Part shown: positions 1-8,599 of the stretch, one piece after another
Layout of the letters: each line of letters opens with the position of its first letter
Position numbering within the stretch: position 1 is the first letter of the stretch
Assembly: GCF_028767025.1 (NCBI RefSeq)
Contig: NZ_JAJQXX010000004.1
Coordinates: 175,293-239,292 of the forward strand
Origin: Blautia sp. XA-2221
GTDB lineage: Bacteria; Bacillota; Clostridia; Lachnospirales; Lachnospiraceae
Reading direction: 5' to 3'
Length of the DNA stretch: 64,000 bases
Notes under the pieces: model-generated
What the model saw: only the letters and a program-made list of their open reading frames with translations
Database searches by the model: none
Told to the model about the DNA's origin: nothing
Translations under genes and position numbers: made by a program

Positions 1-526
1 TCAGCGGATCGTAAATATAGTTGCGAACCAGAAGATTCACGATATACATGCCGATGTAATTCATCATGATCGCTGAAATAACTTCATTTACATTAAAGAA
101 AGCTTTCAGGATTCCCGGAATACTTCCTACCAGAGCTCCTACCAAGATTGCTGCCAGAAGGGCTACCAGCCAGTGGATTGAAGCCGGAAGGAACGTCCAT
201 TTGATTCCTACATATACGGCTGCAAAAGCTCCTGCTGTAAACTGTCCGGATGCTCCGATGTTAAAAAGGCCTGTTTTAAAAGCAAATCCTACAGAAAGAC
301 CTGTCATAATGATCGGAGTCGCATAGTAGAGAACATCACCTACTCCTTTCATACCGTCTGTAAAACCGCCTTTTATGATCATCATAAATCCATTTACAGC
401 CTGGCTGGGATTACTTGCAAGAAGGATGATGAATCCAAACAGCAGACCACAGATGATCGCCAGGATAGAAGAACTGAAATTAACAAATCCTTCTCCTTTA
501 AATATAGATTTACGTTTACTGTTCAT
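1..526 (-). CDS. BMP-family nucleoside ABC transporter permease (partial)
   Basis: Membrane subunit of a basic-membrane-protein type nucleoside importer (YufP-like). The ATG is at 526 and overlaps the end of the upstream ATPase gene by 11 bp, so the two are translationally coupled. About 175 residues are visible and the C-terminal half is beyond the window. An N-terminal hydrophobic segment is followed by the family block around GLFNIGASGQF and the coupling-type block VNEVISAIMMNYI. The family carries purine or pyrimidine nucleosides, and the adenosine deaminase gene just upstream in the same direction fits purine nucleoside salvage. The substrate is inferred, not seen. Confidence 0.88.
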   Translation of the reverse strand, partial: MNSKRKSIFKGEGFVNFSSSILAIICGLLFGFIILLASNPSQAVNGFMMIIKGGFTDGMKGVGDVLYYATPIIMTGLSVGFAFKTGLFNIGASGQFTAGAFAAVYVGIKWTFLPASIHWLVALLAAILVGALVGSIPGILKAFFNVNEVISAIMMNYIGMYIVNLLVRNYIYDPL

Positions 527-2048
527 TCTTCACACTCCTTTTTGCACCTGCCATATAAAGTCCAAGTTCCTCTGTTGTGATTTCCTTCGGATTCAGGTCA
601 GCAACAATCTCACCTTCGTACATAACCACGATACGGTCACTTAAATTCATTACCTCATCCAGTTCCAGAGATACCAAAAGAACCGCTTTTCCTGCATCTC
701 TCTGTGCTACAAGCTGCTTATGGATGTACTCGATGGCTCCTACGTCAAGTCCTCGTACCGGCTGCACTGCAATTACGATCTCCGGATTTCTGTCAAGCTC
801 TCTGGCAATAATGGCTTTCTGCTGGTTTCCGCCGGACATGCCTCTGGCGATGCTGGTTTCTCCATGACTGGAACGGATATCAAATTTTTTGATCAGCTCT
901 TTTGCATACTCACGGATTGCATCAAATTTCAAAAATCCATGTTTCTGAAAACGGTCTGTATAGTAAGTCTGAAGTACCAGGTTCTCCTGAAGTGTATAGT
1001 CAAGAACCAGTCCGTCTTTATGACGATCTTCCGGAATATGAGCCATACCATCAATACATTTCTGACGGATGCTTTCCTTTGTAATATCTTTTCCGTTTAA
1101 GATCACCTGTCCGCTGTCCAGGGGCATCAGACCTGTAATTCCATATACCAGTTCTGATTGTCCATTCCCATCAATACCTGCCACACAAAGAATTTCACCT
1201 TTACGAACCTTAAAAGAAACATTTTTAACAGCCGCTTTCTTTGAAGCTTTGCTTTTGATGGTCAGATTTCTCACTTCCAGAACTGCATCTCCGGGATTCA
1301 TTTCTGTTTTTTCCACGTTCAGGTTTACTTTTCTTCCTACCATCATTTCAGACATCTGTTCTTTGGTGGTATCTGCCACATTGATGGTACCGATGTATTT
1401 GCCTTTACGCAAAACACTGCAGCGATCTGCTACTTCCTTGATCTCATTCAGCTTATGAGTAATAAAAATAATGGATTTTCCCTCTGCCACAAGCTGCTTC
1501 ATTACTTTCATAAGCTCCTGGATCTCCTGAGGAGTCAGTACTGCGGTAGGCTCGTCAAAAATCAAAATATCATTGTCACAGTACAGCATTTTAAGGATTT
1601 CAACTCTTTGCTGCATTCCTACGGTAATATCAGAGATGTAGGCATCCGGATCAATTTTAAATTTGTACTTTTCACTGAGTTCCATTACTTTTTTTCTGGC
1701 GTCTTCCATTTTCAGAACACCCATTTTTACGGTTTCCCTGCCAAGCACAATACTTTCCAGAACTGTAAAATTATGAACCAGTTTAAAATGCTGATGAACC
1801 ATTCCGATGCCCAACTCATTCGCATCATTTGGATTATTGATCTTTACAGTTTTTCCATTGATCTTTATTTCGCCTTCCTCCGGCTGATAAAGACCAAAAA
1901 GAACACTCATCAAGGTGGACTTTCCTGCTCCGTTTTCCCCAAGAAGAGCGTGGACTTCTCCTTTTTTTACCTGGAGAGTAATGTCATCGTTTGCTTTAAA
2001 ATCCCCAAATTGTTTTGTAATATGGTTCATTTCGATTACATATTCCAC
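516..2048 (-). CDS. Nucleoside ABC transporter, duplicated ATP-binding subunit (YufO-like)
   Basis: A 510-residue protein with two fused ABC ATPase domains that powers the permease encoded next. The first domain has Walker A GENGAGKS (37-44), the signature-like VGMQQRVE and Walker B ILIFDEP. The second has the degenerate nucleotide loop GIDGNGQSE, the signature SGGNQQKA and a weak Walker B, as usual in the RbsA/BmpA class. The start is GTG at 2048, seven bases after AGGAGG. A closer ATG at 2052 is out of frame, so GTG is the initiator. A TATAAT-like -10 lies at 2104-2109 on this strand. Confidence 0.9.
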   Translation of the reverse strand: MEYVIEMNHITKQFGDFKANDDITLQVKKGEVHALLGENGAGKSTLMSVLFGLYQPEEGEIKINGKTVKINNPNDANELGIGMVHQHFKLVHNFTVLESIVLGRETVKMGVLKMEDARKKVMELSEKYKFKIDPDAYISDITVGMQQRVEILKMLYCDNDILIFDEPTAVLTPQEIQELMKVMKQLVAEGKSIIFITHKLNEIKEVADRCSVLRKGKYIGTINVADTTKEQMSEMMVGRKVNLNVEKTEMNPGDAVLEVRNLTIKSKASKKAAVKNVSFKVRKGEILCVAGIDGNGQSELVYGITGLMPLDSGQVILNGKDITKESIRQKCIDGMAHIPEDRHKDGLVLDYTLQENLVLQTYYTDRFQKHGFLKFDAIREYAKELIKKFDIRSSHGETSIARGMSGGNQQKAIIARELDRNPEIVIAVQPVRGLDVGAIEYIHKQLVAQRDAGKAVLLVSLELDEVMNLSDRIVVMYEGEIVADLNPKEITTEELGLYMAGAKRSVKNEQ

Positions 2049-2103
2049 TCATGTACCTCCTTTACCCGTTCCTGTTTGTGCAAAATATCTTTTTGTTCCA
2101 TTT

Positions 2104-2109
2104 ATTATA
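2104..2109 (-). promoter_or_regulatory. Candidate -10 element of the nucleoside transporter operon
   Basis: TATAAT on the minus strand, about 55 bp before the GTG start at 2048. I see no good -35 at 17 bp, where an A/T run occupies the place. Confidence 0.4.
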
Positions 2110-2126
2110 CATCTTTTTTGTGCAAT

Positions 2127-2153
2127 AAAAAAAGGACTCATGTCCTTTTTTTT
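2127..2153 (-). terminator. Rho-independent terminator after add
   Basis: Hairpin AAAAGGAC-TCAT-GTCCTTTT followed by a T run, between the adenosine deaminase stop and the transporter promoter. The T/A runs on both sides would let it work both ways. Confidence 0.7.
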
Positions 2154-2256
2154 ATTATTAAACAGATTTTTTTTAATAACCAAATATTTTTTTGTACATT
2201 TTTACGCATACTTTCGCTTCTCTTCTGTTATAAAGTATACAATAGATACTAAAAAA

Positions 2257-3183
2257 TCAGAATCTGGACTTTTCTGCATTTTCTTTTAATCTGCTGATCT
2301 CTTCTTCTGTCAGACCCAGCTGAGTTCCGGCAATCTCATATTCCCTTTCCAGAGTGGTTCCGGAAACAGTCGTGTTATCTGTATTTAAGGTTACGCACAA
2401 GCCTTCCTCCAGCATTTTCTTTAATGGATATTCCCCTTTTACCGCCTTTGTCTGGAAATTACTGGTAGGGCATACTTCAAGAGGAATCTGGTTTTTTCTG
2501 AGATAAGCCACTAATTCTTTATCTTCCAGGCATCGCACTCCATGACCGATCCGTTTTGCTCCGAATTTTAATGCTGCCCATATACTTTCCGGACCGGCTG
2601 CCTCTCCTGCATGAATTGTAAATGGTATTCCCTCTTTTTTTGCCTCTTTGAAGATTTTTTCAAAAGAGGAGGTTGGAAAAAGTGCCTCTGCACCTGCCAG
2701 ATCTGCTGCCACAACGCCTTTTCCCAGATATTTTGCCGCAATATGTATCGTTTCCAGGTTCTCCTGTTCATTATTATCTTTTCTCATGCAGCACAAAATA
2801 ACTCTTGACTGGAAATCATCATCGCAGAGCAATCCTTTCAGGACTGCTTTTACCACCTGCTCCTGGGTCAGACCTTTTTGAGTATGAAGCTGCGGCGCAA
2901 AACGGATTTCCACATATTTCAGCCCCTGTTCCTTCATCTGACTGCATACGTCCCGGGCTGCATCTGTCAGTCCCTCCTCTGTCTGCATTACAGAACAGGG
3001 CAGATCAAACTTTTCCAGATATTCATTTAGATCCTGACAGTCAGCCGGCGCTGTCATATATTTCACCAATTCATTTTCTTCCCAGGCAGGAAGCTCTATC
3101 CCCTGCTTTTTCGCCTGCCTGATCACATAAGCCGGGGTAAGAGATCCATCCAGATGAAGATGAAGATCAATTCCGTTTTTCAT
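2257..3183 (-). CDS. add: Adenosine deaminase
   Basis: Zinc enzyme that hydrolyses adenosine to inosine and ammonia in the cytoplasm for purine salvage. The HxH metal motif sits in IDLHLHLDGSL near residue 10. HAGEAAG supplies the next metal/catalytic residues, HGVRC carries the catalytic His region, and LNTDN the metal Asp. The TDN in place of TDD is common in Firmicute members. Length (308 aa) is slightly below the ~330 of E. coli. I choose the second ATG (3183) because AGGAGG lies seven bases before it, while the ATG at 3189 directly abuts the ribosome site. The next genes downstream encode a nucleoside importer. Confidence 0.9.
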   Translation of the reverse strand: MKNGIDLHLHLDGSLTPAYVIRQAKKQGIELPAWEENELVKYMTAPADCQDLNEYLEKFDLPCSVMQTEEGLTDAARDVCSQMKEQGLKYVEIRFAPQLHTQKGLTQEQVVKAVLKGLLCDDDFQSRVILCCMRKDNNEQENLETIHIAAKYLGKGVVAADLAGAEALFPTSSFEKIFKEAKKEGIPFTIHAGEAAGPESIWAALKFGAKRIGHGVRCLEDKELVAYLRKNQIPLEVCPTSNFQTKAVKGEYPLKKMLEEGLCVTLNTDNTTVSGTTLEREYEIAGTQLGLTEEEISRLKENAEKSRF

Positions 3184-3234
3184 AGTCATACCTCCTCTGA
3201 TTATAAAATATTCTATCGGAATCTTCAGCTCAGT

Positions 3235-3415
3235 AAATTCAATGCTTATGGATTCCTTTCAATTAGAAAACGGCAGACACCACTCAACTAAGATGTGGTA
3301 CTGCCGCCTCTATTTCATCAAAATGCTGCAGCATCTTGATGCATGGTATTTACCCTATAAATCTCTACTGGAAAAGCTGATCTTAAATGCGACATAATCT
3401 TTTAGCTATTATACA
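3235..3415 (-). promoter_or_regulatory. Structured leader with promoter and terminator-like hairpin before add
   Basis: The only content of the 330-bp gap upstream of add. On the minus strand a TATAAT (~3405-3411) is followed by a 26-nt near-perfect hairpin (CATCAA..TTGATG, ~3318-3343). A larger stem then follows, CGGCAG-ACCAC paired with GTGGT-CTGCCG (~3269-3301), with a short U-rich tail. A possible eight-residue leader peptide (MHQDAAAF) starts inside the first hairpin. The arrangement suggests transcription attenuation. It does not match the purine riboswitch consensus that I know, so the signal sensed is unknown. Confidence 0.45.
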
Positions 3416-3513
3416 CCATTTTTTCAGATATAGCGACAATTATGTTTAAAAGAAAGCATATCGATTTAAGAAGGTTTTCCGATTTTTACGAAACCAGTTG
3501 TTATTCCATTGAC

Positions 3514-4686
3514 TTATTTTACAATAAAGGATTTTCTCTTACTTACTACATCAAAGATAACTGCTGCCAGAAGTACAAGACCTTTTACCACCTTCTGCAT
3601 GTTCTGGTCAACACCCATGATACTCATACCAAGGTTCAGAACACCCATCAGAAGAGCGCCAATGATAACGCCTGGAACGGTTCCTGTTCCGCCGTATGCG
3701 GAAGCACCGCCGATAAAGCAGGCGCCGATCGCATCCATCTCAAAGCTTGTTCCTGCTGTAGGGTTGGCAGAATTCAGTCGGGCTGTTGTGACCATACCTG
3801 CCACTGCTGCCAGAAATCCCATGTTCAGATAAGCCAGGAAATAAACTCTGTTTGTATTGATACCGGAAAGCTTTGTTGCTTTCTCGTTGCCGCCTACTGC
3901 ATAGAAATAACGGCCTACTGTAGTCTTGGAAGCAATATAAGTATAAACTGCGATTACAACAGCGATCCATACCAGAGAGTTCGGAATACCTTTGTACTGT
4001 GCCAGACGGAACATAAATGCCAGAACTGCCGCACAGATTACGATCATTTTAATCAGCACACCGCCAAAGGGTTCTACGCGATAACCTTTTTTAGTTCTGG
4101 AAGCTCGTCCCTTCAGTACCATAAACACATAAAGGACACAGACAACCACACCTACAAGGAAGCAGGTCATGTTAAAGCCTTCCATTCCGAAGAAATCCGG
4201 AATATAGTTGTTAAAAAGTGCAAGGAAATTATCCGGCATCGGAGCCAGAGTCATACCTTCCAGTACAACATTGGAAAGTCCACGGAATACCAACATTCCC
4301 GCAAGTGTTACAATAAACGGTGGTATTCGAACGTAAGCGATCCAGAATCCCTGCCATGCTCCGATAAGAAGTCCTACCAGAAGCATAACTATAATTGACA
4401 GATACGGGTTCATTTCATTTGTCACCATCATTTTTCCGCCTACGGCGCCAACGAAGCAGACAATAGAACCTACAGACAGGTCAATGTTTCCTCCTGTCAG
4501 AATACAGAACAGCATACCTGTTGCAAGAATAAATACATATGCGTTCTGTACGATCAGGTTATTGACATTCTGGGGCAGGAGCATTTTTCCTCCGGTATTC
4601 ACTGTAAACAAAATGATTACCAGTGCCAGCACAATAACCATTGTATATTTTTTCAATACTTCAGAAAATCTGATCTTATTTTCCAT
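3514..4686 (-). CDS. gguB: Monosaccharide ABC transporter permease (GguB/MmsB-like)
   Basis: A 390-residue membrane protein with about ten hydrophobic segments, last gene of the ChvE-type importer operon. It belongs to the RbsC/XylH permease class. The conserved LTGGNIDLSVGSIVCFVGA block near residue 64 and the GGASAYGGTGTVPG coupling loop near the C terminus are visible. ATG with AAAGGAG upstream. It begins 3 bp after the stop of the ATPase gene. ChvE-GguAB systems take up several monosaccharides such as galactose, arabinose and glucose; which one here cannot be read from sequence. Confidence 0.9.
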   Translation of the reverse strand: MENKIRFSEVLKKYTMVIVLALVIILFTVNTGGKMLLPQNVNNLIVQNAYVFILATGMLFCILTGGNIDLSVGSIVCFVGAVGGKMMVTNEMNPYLSIIVMLLVGLLIGAWQGFWIAYVRIPPFIVTLAGMLVFRGLSNVVLEGMTLAPMPDNFLALFNNYIPDFFGMEGFNMTCFLVGVVVCVLYVFMVLKGRASRTKKGYRVEPFGGVLIKMIVICAAVLAFMFRLAQYKGIPNSLVWIAVVIAVYTYIASKTTVGRYFYAVGGNEKATKLSGINTNRVYFLAYLNMGFLAAVAGMVTTARLNSANPTAGTSFEMDAIGACFIGGASAYGGTGTVPGVIIGALLMGVLNLGMSIMGVDQNMQKVVKGLVLLAAVIFDVVSKRKSFIVK

Positions 4687-4689
4687 GGC

Positions 4690-6228
4690 TTATTCTCCTT
4701 TGCTTGATTTCAGAATACGTGACATGATGCCTTCCTGGGTAGCTTCCTGTCCGCTGACCTCTCCCACGATCTTTCCTTCATTCATGATATAGATCCTGTC
4801 GGACATACCAAGAACCTCAGGAAGCTCAGAGGAGATCATAATTACAGATTTTCCTGCTGCAACCAGGTCGTTAATAATACAGTAAATCTCATATTTTGCA
4901 CCTACATCAATGCCGCGGGTGGGCTCGTCAAGAATCAGGATATCCGGTTCGGTAAACATCCATTTTGCCAGAAGGACCTTCTGCTGGTTTCCACCGCTCA
5001 GATTTCCTACATTCTGTTCTACGGTCGGACATTTGGTTTTCAGCTTCTCCCTGTATTCGTCTGCCACCGCATATTCTTTGTCGTTATCAAGAACACCGCA
5101 GTTGCTTACATTCTTCAGATTGGCAAGGGTCGTGTTGATCTTGATCGGACTGGAAAGAATCAGGCCATTGCCTTTTCTGTCCTCAGTCACATAGGCAAGC
5201 TTATGTTTAATCGCATCTGTGACTGTATTCATTTTAACTTCTTTGCCGTCAATAAATACCTGTCCGCTGATTCCCGTACCGTAGCTTTTGCCAAAAATAC
5301 TCATGGCAAGCTCCGTACGTCCGGCGCCCATCAGTCCGGAGATTCCTACTACTTCACCTTTATGTACCTTGAAAGAAGCATTGTCTACTACCTTTCTTTC
5401 AGAATAAAGCGGGTGGTGAACCGTCCAGTTCTTGACCTCCATGGACACATCCCCGATTTTTACATGGGGACGTTTCGGGAAACGGTCTGTCAGCTCACGG
5501 CCTACCATACCCTGAATGATACGGTTTTCTGAAATATCGTCTGTTTTTTTGTCCAGCGTTTCGATTGTGGAACCGTCACGGATAACTGTGATCTTATCTG
5601 CCACATAAGAAATTTCATTCAGTTTATGAGAAATGATAATGGAAGTCATACCCTCTTTTTTGAATTTCAGAAGCAGCTCCAGAAGCGCTTTTGAGTCATC
5701 CTCATTCAGAGAAGCTGTCGGTTCATCCAGAATCAGAAGCTTTGCATGTTTTGCAAGAGCTTTTGCAATTTCCACAAGCTGCTGTTTTCCAACACCTATA
5801 TCCTTGATCAAAGTACGGGAAGATTCTTCCAGTCCTACTGTTTTCAAATATTCATCTGCTTCTCCGTAAGTTTCATTCCAGTTAATGGAGAATGCAGAAC
5901 CTTTTTCGTTTCCAAGATACATATTTTCCCCGATTGTCATATAGGGGATCAATGCCAGTTCCTGATGAATAATAACTATCCCTTTTTCTTCACTGTCCTT
6001 AATATTTGTAAATCTGCAGATCTCACCATTGTAAATAATATCTCCCTCATAGGAGCCATAAGGATAAATTCCGCTGAGAACGTTCATCAAAGTTGATTTT
6101 CCTGCGCCGTTCTCTCCTACCAGCGCATGGATCTCGCCCTCTTCTACCTTCAGATTTACATTATCCAGTGCTTTTACACCCGGGAAAGTCTTGGTAATAT
6201 TTTTCATTTCCAGAAGTATTTTCGCCAA
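4690..6228 (-). CDS. gguA: Monosaccharide ABC transporter, duplicated ATP-binding subunit (GguA/MmsA-like)
   Basis: A 512-residue double ABC ATPase of the sugar (RbsA/XylG/GguA) class. Walker A GENGAGKS at 38-45, signature GVGKQQLVE and Walker [12 protein letters not shown] lie in the first half. [19 protein letters not shown] and [12 protein letters not shown] lie in the second. The initiator is TTG at 6228, six bases after GGAGGG; no ATG fits. It sits between the binding protein and the permease, so the gene order ChvE-GguA-GguB is complete. Confidence 0.92.
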   Translation of the reverse strand: MAKILLEMKNITKTFPGVKALDNVNLKVEEGEIHALVGENGAGKSTLMNVLSGIYPYGSYEGDIIYNGEICRFTNIKDSEEKGIVIIHQELALIPYMTIGENMYLGNEKGSAFSINWNETYGEADEYLKTVGLEESSRTLIKDIGVGKQQLVEIAKALAKHAKLLILDEPTASLNEDDSKALLELLLKFKKEGMTSIIISHKLNEISYVADKITVIRDGSTIETLDKKTDDISENRIIQGMVGRELTDRFPKRPHVKIGDVSMEVKNWTVHHPLYSERKVVDNASFKVHKGEVVGISGLMGAGRTELAMSIFGKSYGTGISGQVFIDGKEVKMNTVTDAIKHKLAYVTEDRKGNGLILSSPIKINTTLANLKNVSNCGVLDNDKEYAVADEYREKLKTKCPTVEQNVGNLSGGNQQKVLLAKWMFTEPDILILDEPTRGIDVGAKYEIYCIINDLVAAGKSVIMISSELPEVLGMSDRIYIMNEGKIVGEVSGQEATQEGIMSRILKSSKGE

Positions 6229-6254
6229 TGATATCCCTCCCTAAATTTGAAATG

Positions 6255-6285
6255 ATAAGGGGGCGGAGTCCGCCCCCTTATGAAT
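6255..6285 (-). terminator. Stem-loop between chvE and gguA
   Basis: GGGGGCGGA-GTCC-GCCCCC palindrome in the short intergenic gap inside the importer operon. There is no strong T run, so it more likely stabilises the chvE message, or lowers read-through, than ends all transcription. Such stems after binding-protein genes commonly give higher binding-protein levels. Confidence 0.55.
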
Positions 6286-6294
6286 CATCATGTT

Positions 6295-7368
6295 TTATTT
6301 GATCTGGTCCTCTGTATAGTAACCGGAATCAATAAGAATTTCTTTGTAGTTGTCAGCTGTTACAACAGTTGGCTCGCAGAGGTATGTGGGAATGACGCCT
6401 GTTCCGTTGTCATAACTTTCTGTATCATTTACTTCTGCTTCCTCGCCGTTAAGAATGGACTCAACCATTTTTACAACCTGATCTGCCAGCATACGTGTGT
6501 CTTTGAAAATATCCATAGACTGTTTTCCTGCTACAAGGTTTTTAACGTTTGCCATATCGCAGTCCTGGCCTGTGATAACCGGGTATTCTCCTGTGTAGGA
6601 AGCTGCCAGAGAGTTCTGTACGCCAAGGGATGTGGAGTCATTGGAGCAGAGAACTGCATCAAGATTTGTTCCATCTGTGTAGTTGCCTGCAATGATAGTA
6701 TCCATTCTGTCCTGAGCTTTAGCAGAATCCCATGCCTGAGTTGCACATTTCTCAAATTCTGTCTGTCCGGATTTTACTACAAGAACACCTTCATCAATGT
6801 ATGGCTGAAGCACGTCCATTGCGCCGCTGAAGAAGAATTTTGCATTGTTGTCATCCGGCGCGCCTGCAACCAGCTCAATGTTAAACGGACCTTTTTCCTC
6901 TTTCAGATTCAGAGTTTCTTCGATATACTCGCCCTGTTTCTGTCCTACCATATAGTTATCAAAGGTTGCATAGTAGGAAACTGCATCAGATTCCATCAGA
7001 AGACGGTCATATGCGATAACCGGGATGCCGGCCTCTTTTGCCTGGCTTAACGGCTCTCCCAGAGAGCTTCCGTCAATAGATGCAATAACAAGAATATCGC
7101 AGCCGTTGGAAATCATATTTTCAACCTGAGATACCTGAGTAGCAACTTCATTGGAAGCATACTGAAGGTCTACTTCGTAACCGGCATCTTCCAGAGATTT
7201 TTTCATGTTTTCGCCGTCCTGGTTCCATCTCTGAAGATCCTTTGTAGGCATTGCAACGCCAACCATTTTTTTGTCATCAGCCTTTACTTCTGTCTGCATT
7301 CCCGGAACTGCCACAAATCCGGCGGCCATAACTACTGTCAGAAGACCTGCAAGAACTTTTCTCTTCAT
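6295..7368 (-). CDS. chvE: Multiple-monosaccharide-binding protein (ChvE-like), secreted
   Basis: Substrate-binding protein of the importer encoded downstream. A signal peptide (MKRK followed by a hydrophobic run to about residue 25) is followed by a type I periplasmic-binding fold with sugar-contact blocks such as GVAMPTKDLQRWNQDG, IPVIAYDRL, ELVAGAPDDNNA and GQDCD. The ATG at 7368 is chosen: GGAGG lies eight bases before it, while the ATG at 7383 overlaps that site. No lipobox is visible, which is unusual for a Gram-positive binding protein, so retention at the surface is unclear. Likely controlled by the upstream two-component system. Confidence 0.9.
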   Translation of the reverse strand: MKRKVLAGLLTVVMAAGFVAVPGMQTEVKADDKKMVGVAMPTKDLQRWNQDGENMKKSLEDAGYEVDLQYASNEVATQVSQVENMISNGCDILVIASIDGSSLGEPLSQAKEAGIPVIAYDRLLMESDAVSYYATFDNYMVGQKQGEYIEETLNLKEEKGPFNIELVAGAPDDNNAKFFFSGAMDVLQPYIDEGVLVVKSGQTEFEKCATQAWDSAKAQDRMDTIIAGNYTDGTNLDAVLCSNDSTSLGVQNSLAASYTGEYPVITGQDCDMANVKNLVAGKQSMDIFKDTRMLADQVVKMVESILNGEEAEVNDTESYDNGTGVIPTYLCEPTVVTADNYKEILIDSGYYTEDQIK

Positions 7369-7480
7369 AATGAATTCCTCCATTTTCTTTTAATTATTTT
7401 TTCGTTCCTTTTGATGAATTTACTATAACACGAACCTGTCTGGAGTTAGTTGGCAAGCTTCTGCACTTTTTTTCAAAAAG

Positions 7481-7511
7481 AAAAATGTCCTGTATTATAC
7501 AAGACATTTTT
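7481..7511 (-). terminator. Terminator of the sugar-sensing operon
   Basis: AAAAATGTC-c-TGTA-tta-TACA-a-GACATTTTT, a 9+4 bp stem flanked by A/T runs, 15 bp after the lipoprotein stop and before the chvE promoter region. Confidence 0.75.
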
Positions 7512-7525
7512 GCAACAAAAAAATG

Positions 7526-8596
7526 CTATTCTTTTTTGTCCCGGGTCTGCATCACATTCAGGTATACGTCGTCTTCGCTATGCACTCCTCCGTCTATGAT
7601 CACCTGATCCAGGTTTTCTCTGGAAACCGCAACAGTTTCCAGCAGACAGCAGGGCACATCATAAGAGCCGTCATTCATAGTCTGTCCGTCAAGCTCCAGC
7701 TTCTCCCCTCTTGCCAGTTTCACTGCCATCTCAGCCGCCATTTCCGCAAGACTTTCTACAGACTTGTAAACTGTCATTGTCTGCGTTCCCTCTGCAATTC
7801 TCTGACAGGCTGCAAGATCTCCGTCCTGTCCTACTACAACAATATTTCCTGCTTTTCTTGTTTCCGCCAGAGTATTTACCACATGACTTGCAATATCGTC
7901 ATTTCCGCACATGATTCCGCTGACTTCCGGAAATTTTTCCAGTCCTTTATTCAGAGCGTCTATTGCCTGCTCTGCCAGCCAGCCTTCACAGTTTGCTTTA
8001 TACACCACTTTCAGATTGCTGTTTTTCAGTCCTTCTTCAAATCCTTCACGTACCAGCTTTACGTTATTGTCCTCTTCAGGTCCCTGGATCATAAAAATAT
8101 TTCCGCCGTCAGGAATCTCCCGGGTCAGCGCCTTCGCCATATATTCCCCGACTTTTTTATTATCAAAAGAGATATAAAGATCAGAATCTGCATTCTGGAT
8201 CAGTCGATCATAAGAGATGACAGGAATACCTGCGCTTTTCACCTCCTGTACCACCTCGGACAGAGCCATACAGTCTGTTGCCACCACAACAAGAACGTCC
8301 ACCTGTTTTTTGATCAGATACCGGATCTGATCTATCTGTTCCTCTACGTCCCCGTTGGCATTCTGCACATTTACCTCGGCGCCAAGTTTGTCTGCCGCCG
8401 CCACAAAGGCGTCCCTGTCCCTGAGCCACCGCTCAATAACAAAAGAGTCAAAGCTCAGACCAATCTTAATATTTTTCTGTTCCTCCTCTGTAACCGGCTC
8501 TGTATACTTCTGCGTTTCCTGTGTCTTTTTTCCGCAGCCTGCAAAAAGCCCAGCCACAAGCAACACGGTCAGAAAAAGTGTCAAAACTCTCTTCAT
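7526..8596 (-). CDS. Sugar-binding lipoprotein (XylF/RbsB-type)
   Basis: A 356-residue exported binding protein. The signal peptide ends in a lipobox, LFAGC with Cys at about 21, so it is lipid-anchored outside the membrane. The body is a type I periplasmic-binding fold (Peripla_BP_4), with IGLSFDSFVIERW at the sugar site, IPVISYDRLI and GQDGD, closely resembling the ChvE protein encoded downstream. It is the last gene of the sensory operon, 3 bp after the response regulator. It could be a second importer receptor or a ligand-presenting partner of the sensor; I cannot tell which. Confidence 0.85.
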   Translation of the reverse strand: MKRVLTLFLTVLLVAGLFAGCGKKTQETQKYTEPVTEEEQKNIKIGLSFDSFVIERWLRDRDAFVAAADKLGAEVNVQNANGDVEEQIDQIRYLIKKQVDVLVVVATDCMALSEVVQEVKSAGIPVISYDRLIQNADSDLYISFDNKKVGEYMAKALTREIPDGGNIFMIQGPEEDNNVKLVREGFEEGLKNSNLKVVYKANCEGWLAEQAIDALNKGLEKFPEVSGIMCGNDDIASHVVNTLAETRKAGNIVVVGQDGDLAACQRIAEGTQTMTVYKSVESLAEMAAEMAVKLARGEKLELDGQTMNDGSYDVPCCLLETVAVSRENLDQVIIDGGVHSEDDVYLNVMQTRDKKE

Positions 8597-8599
8597 CTG

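Noticed and set aside
3269..3301. T-box-like TGGTAC string on the plus strand
   Set aside because: It is one arm of the minus-strand hairpin before add; no specifier stem and no plus-strand gene follows.
3442..4398. Long plus-strand ORF opposite the permease gene
   Set aside because: Shadow of the sugar permease gene; Cys/His-rich low-quality translation.
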